This document shows positions 9,201 to 16,600 of a DNA stretch of 64,000 bases, in pieces. The translations under genes were made by a program, and so were the position numbers. The notes under the pieces were generated by a model that saw only the letters and a list, made by a program, of their open reading frames with translations, was not told where the DNA came from and searched no databases. The DNA comes from Alloyangia pacifica (GTDB taxonomy: Bacteria > Pseudomonadota > Alphaproteobacteria > Rhodobacterales > Rhodobacteraceae). Each line of letters opens with the position of its first letter. The first letter of the stretch is position 1. The DNA is taken from NCBI RefSeq assembly GCF_020524285.1, contig NZ_JAIVKX010000007.1:124001-188000 (forward strand). The letters run 5' to 3'.

Positions 9201-12200
9201 TGCTGCTGCAGGACCTCGCCCTGCGCGGCCACGTGCCGACCCGCATCGCGCATTTCTGGCTGGTCACCGAGGGCGAGGGGCACCGCCCGGGCTCGAGCTT
9301 CTTCCACCGCGTGCAGGAGCAGGGTTTCTACGCGCTGCTCTTCCTGGCGCAGGCCATGGCCGAGGAAAACCTGCCGCGCCCGCTGCAGATGACCGTGGTG
9401 ACCACCGGCGCGGCGCAGGTGCAGGGCGAGCCTACAACGCATCCGTCGAAGGCCACGATCGCCGGTCCCGCCCGGGTCATCCCGCGCGAATTGCCCGGTG
9501 TTCGTGTCGAAACGCTCGACCTTGTGCTGCCCGAGCCCGCCGCCGGCACCCTCTTTACCCGCCGCAAGGCCGAGGCCGCGCGCGATGAGGAGTTTGCCCG
9601 GCTCACCGACCTCGTGCTCGAGGACCTGCTGGCCGCGCCCGGGGAGGCGACCGCCGCCCTGCGACATGGTCGCCGCTTCGAATGCGCCATGGCCCCCGTG
9701 CCGCTGCCCGAGGGCGCGCCGCAGCCGGGGCAGGGGACCTACCTGCTCACCGGCGGCTTCGGCGGCATCGGCCTGACGCTCGGTATGGCCTTTGCCAAGC
9801 ACGGCGCCAAGCTGATCCTCGTTGCCCGCCGCGCCCTGCCCGCGCGCGGGGCGTGGCCCGGCTACCTCGCCCGCCACGCGCCGCAGGACGCCATCGCCCG
9901 CCGCATCCGCGCGGTACAGGCGCTAGAGGAGGCCGGGGCCGAGGTCATGGTGATCGCCGCCGACGTCTGCAACCGCGCCCAGCTTCAGGCCGCGCGGGAC
10001 GAAGCCGAGGCGCGCTTCGGTCGCATCACCGGGGTGATCCACGGCGCCGGGGTGATCGACGACGCGCCGCTGCTCACCAAGACCCCCGCCGCGGTCGAGG
10101 ATGTATTCACCCCGAAGCTCCACGGCACGCAGGTGCTGGGCGAGGTCTTCCCCGACGGGTCCACCGACTGGATCGCGCTGTTCTCGTCGTCGTCCACCGT
10201 CACCGCCCCGGCGGGGCAGGTGGATTACGTCGCCGCCAACGAATACCTCAACGCCTTCGCCCGGTCCCGCGCGGGCGGGCAGACGCGGGTCACGGCGATC
10301 AACTGGGGCATCTGGAACGAGGTCGGCATGGCCGCCGAGGCCGTCGCGGCCCGCAGCGGCGATCTGCCCGCGCCGCCGGTGGCGCCCACCGGCCTTCCGC
10401 TGCTCGGCGATGCCACTTTCGACCGGCTCGGCAACCGGCTCTTCACCAGCACGCTCTCGACCGGCGACTGGATCATCGACGAGCACCGCACCCGCGCCGG
10501 CGACGCGCTGCTGCCCGGCACCGGCTATCTGACCCTCGCCGCCCACGCGCTAAAGGCGCAGCACGAAGACCGGGCTTTCGAGATCCGCGACCTCACCTTC
10601 CTGCGTCCGCTGCGGGTGGCCGACGAGCGTCCCCGCGACCTTCGCCTGCGCCTCACCCGCAGGGACGAGGGCTATGGCTTCGAGGCGCTGGCCGACGCCA
10701 CGCTGAACGGTCGCCACGGGTTCGCTCTCACCGCGCAGGCCACGCTGTCGCTCGCGCCGCTGCCGCGCCCTGCACCGCTGGACCTGACAGCGCTGCGCGC
10801 CCGCTGCGCCGCCCCCGCGCGCGCGCCGCGGGGTGGAAAGCTCGCCGCCGCGCAGGAGCAGCAACTGGCCTTCGGCCCGCGCTGGAAGGTGCTCGACACC
10901 GCGGCGCTGGGGCAGGGCGAGGGGATCGCCGATCTCTCGCTGCCGCCCGAGGCGGCGCAGGACGGCTGCCTGCTGCACCCGGCGCTGCTCGACATTGCCA
11001 CCGGCTGGGCGATGGAGCTGATCGCGGGCTGGCAGCCGACCCATCTCTGGGTCCCGGTCTCCTACGCCCGCGTCCGCGTTCACGCGCCGCTGCCGGATCG
11101 CATCGTGAGCTGGGTCCGCAACGCCGCGGACAACCGGGCCGACAGCGAGACCGCGAGTTTCGACGTCACGCTCTGCGCGCCCGATGGCCGCGTGCTGGTG
11201 GAGATCAACGGCTTCACGCTCCGCCGTCTCGACACGCCGGAGCAATTGCAGGCCGCGCCGCGCCTCACCGCCGCCGAGCTGGAGACCGAAGAGGATGGCG
11301 CCGCGCCGCCGCTCTCGCCGGCCGAGGAACGGCTCGCCCACAGCCTGTCGCAGGGCATCCTGCCCGAAGAGGGCGTCGAGGCCTTTGCCCGGGCGCTGCA
11401 GCTCGGCCTGCCGCAGGTGGTGGTCTCGCCCGTGGATCTCGACCAGCTCACCCGGCAGAGCGCCGAGTCTTCCGCCGAGACCCCCGAAGGGCAGAGCTTC
11501 GAGCGCCCGCAGCTCGACAGCGACTTCGTCGCCCCCGAGGGCGAGATCGAGCGCACCCTGGCGGGTTTCTGGCAAGAGCTGCTGGGCGTGCAGAGCGTGG
11601 GGGCCGAGGACAGTTTCTTCGACCTCGGCGGGCACAGCCTGATCGCCGTGCGGCTCTTTGCCATGGTGCGCAAGGCGTTCCGCGTCGACTTCCCGATCTC
11701 GGTGCTTTTCGAGGCGCCGACGATCCGCCGCTGCGCCGCACTCATCGCCGAGCGCACCGGCCACACGGGAGACGCCGAGCGCGCAACGCCCAGCATCCCC
11801 GAGCGCCGCTTCACCCACCTCGTGCCGATGCACGACGGCGAGGGCGGGCCGCGCCGGCCGTTCTTCCTCGTGGCGGGGATGTTCGGCAACGTGCTCAACC
11901 TGCGCCATCTGGCACATCTGCTGGGCGCCGACCGGCCCTTCTACGGGCTGCAGGCGAAGGGGCTCTATGGAGGCGAGGCGCCGCATGCCTCCATAGAGGA
12001 CGCCGCCGCCGACTACATCGCCGAGATGCGGCAGGTGCAGCCTGAGGGCCCCTACATGGTCGGCGGCTTCTCGGGGGGTGGCATCACCGCCTACGAGATC
12101 GCCCGCCAGCTCGAGGCGATGGGCGAGCAGGTCGCGCTCTGCGTGCTGCTCGACACGCCGCTGCCCACGCGCCGCCCGCTGGAGCGCGGTGACCGGCTGC

Positions 12201-12670
12201 GCATCCAGTGGCAAGAGGCCAAGGCAAAAGGCCCCCTCTACCCGCTGATCTGGGCCCGCAACCGGCTGCGCTGGGAAATCGCCAAGCGCCGTGCCGGCGA
12301 GGCCACCGGCGCCGAGCATGCCTTCCATAACGCCGAGATCGAGGCCGCCTTCCTTCGGGCTGTGGCGCAGTACCGCGTGCGGCCCTGGGACGGGCGGCTG
12401 GTGCTCTACCGTCCGCCTTTGGTCGGCACGTGGCAGGTCGGCGGTGGCCGCATGGTGAACTCGGAACGCGCCTACGTGCTGGCCGACAACGACTGGGGCC
12501 AATACGTGCCCGGCGTCGAGGTGCAGGAGGTGCCCGGCGATCACGATTCCATGGTGCTCGAGCCCAACGTGCGGGTGCTGGCGGCGCTGATGCGGCAGGC
12601 AATCGCCGAGGCCGAGGCGCGTGACCGGGGCCCCGCGCCGATGCCCTACCGGGCCGAGGCGGCGGAGTAG
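6233..12670 (+). CDS. Type I polyketide synthase, KS-AT-KR-DH-ACP-TE
   Basis: A single-module modular PKS of about 2145 aa. In order: KS (Cys183 in TACSTSL, His319 in HGTGT, His359 in KTNIGH); AT (Ser631 in GHSMGE, with AAHS around His730, so malonyl versus other extender is unclear); KR (TGGFGGIG from residue 1173, Tyr1332 in DYVAAN); DH (His1418, Asp1587 in HPALLDIA); ACP (Ser1802 in GGHSL); and thioesterase (Ser1947 in GFSGGG, His2104 in GDHDS). No ER or methyltransferase was seen. The KR precedes the DH, the reverse of the usual order. I choose TTG 6233 because GAGGAAGG lies just upstream and the KS begins a few residues later; the frame is open from 6041 and ATG 6197 is an alternative. 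It is the first gene of the operon PKS-GT-NRPS-PPTase. One condensation with reduction, dehydration and release is expected. Confidence 0.92.
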   Translation: MDSQRDIAETDIAIVGMAAHLPGAADIATYWENLREGRRAIRRFTEDELRAAGEDPGLLRHRDYVPFGAPLDGFEMFDAEFFGFAPKDAAIMDPQHRQFLETAWEALETAGHVPESFDGAVGVFGGVGMGSYFYVNLCSNPDLVDSTGLFLLRHTGNDKDFLTTRLSYVLDLHGPSVNVQTACSTSLVATHLAVQALLNGECDMALAGGVTIELPQTRGYLYRENEILSPDGECHAFDHRAQGTVFGSGAGVVVLRRLKDAVADGDHIWAVIKGSAINNDGAGKAGYLAPSVDGQAQAIAEAQAVAGVGSDSIDYVECHGTGTYLGDPIEVAALTQAFAQSGSDTGHCRIGSVKTNIGHLDTAAGVASLIKTSLALHHGQMPPSLGYEKPNPAIAFEHSPFVVNDALTPWTRGDHPRRAGVNSLGVGGTNAHVVLQEAPPRPASEQSDWPFQILTLSGRNKAALDANAQRLAAHLRAHPEQPLADVAFTLKEGRRAFEKRRVVVAGSHEEAARLLEEDTLRRVHTHSALDRPDVAFLFPGGGAQYAGMARDLYETEPVFADWMDRGLTALDEITDEDIRALWLPTPEAKPAAEEALKRPSLQLPLILMTEVALAKLWMSWGIEPAALAGHSMGENAAACLAGVMSYEDCIGLVHLRGRLFDTVPAGGMLSVSLPAETLREHLGEDLDLGAVNAPGLSVASGPAEALNALEQRLISDGIDCQRIAIDIAAHSRMLEPILAQFRAYLRSIDLSPPRLPLTSNRTGTWLTDEQATSPDYWVEHLRGTVHFADCMATIAQQQSRIFLEVGPGKALSSLARQHPVVPGQQVLSSLRHSEEKIADDRYMFEVLGRLWALGAEIDWAQVWGGARRNRVVLPTYAFQRAPYFIEPGKQVESAPKHLVRNDDLSAWGWKPVWRARAAEAALDVTEALSETEPQVWLMFMDEAGLAARCAARLAAAGHAVIEVRPGDAFTRLSDSAYILPPERGREGYDLLLQDLALRGHVPTRIAHFWLVTEGEGHRPGSSFFHRVQEQGFYALLFLAQAMAEENLPRPLQMTVVTTGAAQVQGEPTTHPSKATIAGPARVIPRELPGVRVETLDLVLPEPAAGTLFTRRKAEAARDEEFARLTDLVLEDLLAAPGEATAALRHGRRFECAMAPVPLPEGAPQPGQGTYLLTGGFGGIGLTLGMAFAKHGAKLILVARRALPARGAWPGYLARHAPQDAIARRIRAVQALEEAGAEVMVIAADVCNRAQLQAARDEAEARFGRITGVIHGAGVIDDAPLLTKTPAAVEDVFTPKLHGTQVLGEVFPDGSTDWIALFSSSSTVTAPAGQVDYVAANEYLNAFARSRAGGQTRVTAINWGIWNEVGMAAEAVAARSGDLPAPPVAPTGLPLLGDATFDRLGNRLFTSTLSTGDWIIDEHRTRAGDALLPGTGYLTLAAHALKAQHEDRAFEIRDLTFLRPLRVADERPRDLRLRLTRRDEGYGFEALADATLNGRHGFALTAQATLSLAPLPRPAPLDLTALRARCAAPARAPRGGKLAAAQEQQLAFGPRWKVLDTAALGQGEGIADLSLPPEAAQDGCLLHPALLDIATGWAMELIAGWQPTHLWVPVSYARVRVHAPLPDRIVSWVRNAADNRADSETASFDVTLCAPDGRVLVEINGFTLRRLDTPEQLQAAPRLTAAELETEEDGAAPPLSPAEERLAHSLSQGILPEEGVEAFARALQLGLPQVVVSPVDLDQLTRQSAESSAETPEGQSFERPQLDSDFVAPEGEIERTLAGFWQELLGVQSVGAEDSFFDLGGHSLIAVRLFAMVRKAFRVDFPISVLFEAPTIRRCAALIAERTGHTGDAERATPSIPERRFTHLVPMHDGEGGPRRPFFLVAGMFGNVLNLRHLAHLLGADRPFYGLQAKGLYGGEAPHASIEDAAADYIAEMRQVQPEGPYMVGGFSGGGITAYEIARQLEAMGEQVALCVLLDTPLPTRRPLERGDRLRIQWQEAKAKGPLYPLIWARNRLRWEIAKRRAGEATGAEHAFHNAEIEAAFLRAVAQYRVRPWDGRLVLYRPPLVGTWQVGGGRMVNSERAYVLADNDWGQYVPGVEVQEVPGDHDSMVLEPNVRVLAALMRQAIAEAEARDRGPAPMPYRAEAAE

Positions 12671-12674
12671 ACCG

Positions 12675-13682
12675 ATGCCGCGCGTGCTCGTCATATCGCT
12701 CAACTACCGTACCGCGGAGATGACCCTGCGCTCGGCGCGGGCCGCGCTGCGCGCCATGAAGGGCCTCGAAGCGGAGCTGGTCATCGTCGACAATGCCAGC
12801 GGTGACGGGTCTTACGAGACCATGAAGGCCGCGCTCGCCGAGGCGCCCTGGGCGCAGGGCGCGCCGGTCCGGCTGATCGGCTCGGACCACAATGGCGGAT
12901 TCGGCGCGGGCAACAACATCGGCATCCGCGCGGGCCTGTCGGACGGCAGCCGCCCCGATTACGTCTACCTGCTGAACTCCGACGCCTTCCCCGCGCCGGG
13001 CGCAATCCGCGCGCTGGTCGAGCACCTCGAAGCCCACCCCGAGGCGGGCCTTGCCGGCAGCTATCTCCACGGCGAAAACGGCGCGGCGCATATGACCGCC
13101 TTCCGCTTCCCCTCGCTCGCCTCGGAATTCGAGGGGGCCATCCGTTTCGGCCCGGTCTCGCGGTTGCTGAAGACCCGGGCCGTGCCGATGCCCGTCCCCG
13201 CGGGGACGCAGCCCGTCGACTGGCTGGCGGGGGCCTCGTTGATGATGCGGCGGGAGGTGCTCGAAGAGATCGGCCTCTTCGACGAGACCTTCTTCCTCTA
13301 CTTCGAGGAAACCGAGCTTTGCCACCGCGCCGCCGGTGCCGGGTATCAGACCCACTACGTGCGCGGCAGCGAGGTGATGCACATCGGCTCGGTCTCCACC
13401 GGGATGAAGCGCTGGACCCGCATTCCCGGCTTCTGGCTCGACAGCCGCTGGCATTATTTTTCAAAGACCCGCGGGCGGGGCTACGCGGCGCTGGCGACGC
13501 TGTCCCATGTCTGCGGCGGGCTGCTCTGGCGGCTGCGCCGGGTGATCCAGCGCAAGCCCGCCGCCGATCCCGCGCATTTCCTGCGCGACCTGATATCCCA
13601 TGACCTCCGCGCCCTGTTCCGGCCCGCGCCGGGCCGCGCCGTCCCCGCGGGGACAGGCGGCGCCGAGGCGAAAGTGGAGTGA
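12675..13682 (+). CDS. Glycosyltransferase family 2 inside the PKS-NRPS operon
   Basis: A 335-aa GT-A enzyme resembling rhamnosyltransferases: VLVISLNYRTAEMTL, then ELVIVDNASGDGSYE, then VYLLNSDAFP as the metal-binding region, and FDETFFLYFEETELCHRA as the acceptor/catalytic region. ATG 12675 is four bases after the PKS stop; the upstream frame (from 12621) is inside the PKS and not credible. Its own stop is only five bases before the preferred NRPS start. Its position between the two assembly-line genes implies that it acts on their product or joins that product to a glycan; the acceptor is unknown. Confidence 0.9.
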   Translation: MPRVLVISLNYRTAEMTLRSARAALRAMKGLEAELVIVDNASGDGSYETMKAALAEAPWAQGAPVRLIGSDHNGGFGAGNNIGIRAGLSDGSRPDYVYLLNSDAFPAPGAIRALVEHLEAHPEAGLAGSYLHGENGAAHMTAFRFPSLASEFEGAIRFGPVSRLLKTRAVPMPVPAGTQPVDWLAGASLMMRREVLEEIGLFDETFFLYFEETELCHRAAGAGYQTHYVRGSEVMHIGSVSTGMKRWTRIPGFWLDSRWHYFSKTRGRGYAALATLSHVCGGLLWRLRRVIQRKPAADPAHFLRDLISHDLRALFRPAPGRAVPAGTGGAEAKVE

Positions 13683-13687
13683 GTGTG

Positions 13688-16600
13688 ATGGCCAAGTTCA
13701 GCTCTGTCGTCGCCGGCAACGAGTCGCTGCTGGTGCAATGCTCGGAAAAACTGCGCGCCGCGGGGCATGACATCGCGGCGGTGGTGACCCAAAATCCCGA
13801 TATCGGTACATGGGCGATGGATCAGGGAATTCCTGTCATTGCACCCGGTTCCGATTTGGCCGCGCGCCTGCCAAAGGATTTCGACTACCTGCTGTCGATC
13901 TCTAATCTGGGAATTATTCCCAAGGATGTCTTGGCGCTGCCCGCCAAGGGCGCGGTGAACTTCCACGACGGGCCGCTGCCGCGCCATGCCGGGCTGAACG
14001 CGCCGGTCTGGGCGCTGATCGAGGGCGAGACCCGCCACGGCATCACCTGGCACATGATCGAGGGCGGCATCGACGAGGGCGATATCCTCGTGACCCGCGG
14101 CTTCGACATCACCGCCAGCGACACGGCGCTGACGCTCAACGCCAAGGCTTTCGAGGCCGCGATCGAGAGTTTCGACGATGTCATCGAACAGCTGTCCTCC
14201 GGGCTGAGGCGCCTGCCGCAGGATCTTTCGCAACGCAGCTATCACGCGCTGGCGGACAGGCCCTCGGGGCATGGGCTGCTCGATTTCACCAAGCCCGCCA
14301 CCGATCTCGCCCGGCTGGTGCGGGCGCTGGATCACGGCGGCTATGCCAACCCGCTCTCGGCCGCCAAGGTCCGTGCGAATGGCCAAATCTGGCTGGTGGG
14401 CGAGGCGCGGGGCATCGAGGGCCGCGGCACGCCGGGGGAAATCCTCGAGGCCACCGACGATCATCTCACCGTGGCCTGTGGCAGCGGTGCCCTGCGGCTG
14501 GCGCATTTCGCCCATCCCTGCGGTGCGCCCGCGCTGGTGGCGCAGGTCGGCAAGCCCGGCGGGGCGCTGGATCTGCTGGAACCGGACGAGCGCGCCCGGA
14601 TCGACAGCGCGATCCGCGCTGTCGCCCCGCACGAAGCCGGCTGGCGTGCCCGTCTGGCCGGGCTCCGCCCCTTCGAGATGCCGGGTCTCGGTCGGGAAAC
14701 CGGCGAGATCACCACACGCGCGCTCTCGCTGGGCGAGGCCGATCTTGCCTCGGTGGTCGCCGCCTTCGCCGCGCGGCACGATGAGCACGGCGCCTGCGAT
14801 ATCGCGCTTGCCGATCTGGCGCTGAGCGGGCTCGCCAAGAGCGGGATCCTCATGCCCTGGGTGCCGCTGCGCGCCGAGGCCGAGGGGGATGCCGCGGCCC
14901 TGCAGGCGCGCATGGCCGAGGCGGTCACCGAGGCGCGCACGCGCCGCGGCTTTGCCACCGACCTGCCCGCCCGCGCGCCCGAACTGAGCGCCGCGCCGCA
15001 GGTGCCGCATCTGGGGCTGAGCCTTGCCGCCGGGCCGATCCCCGGCGCCGTGCTGACCGTCGAGCAGACCGCGCAGGGCACTCTGCTGCACGCCGACACC
15101 GGCCGCATCGCCGCCGCGCAGGCCGAGCTGATCGCCGCCCGGCTGGAGCTGATCGCGGCGCATCTCACCGGCGAGACCGAGATCCGCGCCCTGCCGATCC
15201 TGCCCGAGGCCGAGCGTGCCATGGTCATCGACCTGTGGAACGCAACCGGGGTGGACCATGACCGCAGCCTGACCCCGCAGGCGGCCTTCGGGGCACAGGT
15301 GGCGAAGACACCGGACGCCGTGGCGCTGGTCTTCGAGGGGCAGAGCCTGAGCTACGCCGACCTCGATGCCCGCGCCAACCGCACGGCGAACGTGCTGCAG
15401 GGCATGGGCGTCGGGCCGGGCGTGGTCGTCGGGCTCTGCACCCGCCGCTCGGTCGACCTGATGGTCGGTGCGCTCGGCATCCTGAAGGCGGGCGGGGCCT
15501 ACCTGCCGCTCGATCCGGCCTACCCGGCGGACCGGCTGCAGCACTACATCGCCGACAGCGGTGCACCGGTGATCGTGACGCAGGCGGCTTTGGCAGAGAC
15601 TTTGCCCGAGCACGGCGCGCAGCTCCTGCTGCTCGACGCCGATCCGCGGCTGGCGCAGGCCCCGGCCACGCGCCCCGAGGCGACCAGCGCGCCCGGTGAC
15701 ATCGCCTATCTGATCTACACCAGCGGCTCGACGGGCACGCCCAAGGGGGTGATGGTCGAGCAGCGCAACGTGGTGAACTTCTTTACCGGCATGGATGCGG
15801 TCGTCCCGCATGAGCCCCCGGGAACATGGCTGGCGGTGACCTCGCTCAGTTTCGACATCTCGGTGCTCGAGCTGTTCTACACGCTGGCGCGCGGCTTCAA
15901 GGTGGTGCTCACCTCGGACGAGGACCGGGCGCTGATCTCGAAAGGGCCGATGCCGCTGTCGGACCAGCGCATGGACTTCTCGCTCTACTACTGGGGCAAT
16001 GACGACGGCGTCGGGCGCGACAAGTACCGGCTGCTGCTCGAGGGCGCGAAGTTCGGCGACACACACGGGTTCTGCGCCGTCTGGACGCCTGAGCGGCATT
16101 TCCATGCCTTCGGCGGGCCCTATCCGAACCCCTCGGTGACCGGGGCCGCGGTGGCGGCGGTGACCGAGAATTTGGCGGTACGCTCTGGTTCTGTGGTTTC
16201 GCCGCTGCACCACCCGGCGCGGATCGCCGAGGAATGGGCGGTGATCGACAACCTCACCAACGGCCGCGCCGGGCTGGCGCTGGCCTCGGGCTGGCAGCCG
16301 GATGACTTCGTGCTGCGCCCCGAAAATACGCCGCCGGACAACAAGAAGGCAGTGATCGAGAATATTTCCCAAATTCGGGATTTGTGGGCCGGGCGGCCCG
16401 TGGGTTTCCCGCGCAGGGACGGGGCGATGTTCGACGTGGTGACCCAGCCGCGCCCGGTGTCAAAGGAGTTGCCGCTCTGGCTCACGGTCGCGGGCAACCC
16501 GCAAACCTGGAAGGACGCGGGCACCCATGGCTGCAACGTGCTGACGCACCTTCTGGGCCAGAGCGTCGATGACGTCGCCGAGATGATCCGGCTCTACCAT

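Noticed and set aside
6233-12670. Polyunsaturated fatty-acid synthase
   Set aside because: There is one ACP, no second KS and no tandem ACPs, and a thioesterase is at the end.
13481-16372. Long minus-strand frame of 963 codons across the NRPS
   Set aside because: It is a shadow of the plus-strand GT2 and NRPS genes in a GC-rich sequence; it has no recognisable domain and low-complexity Arg/Ala/Gly-rich content.
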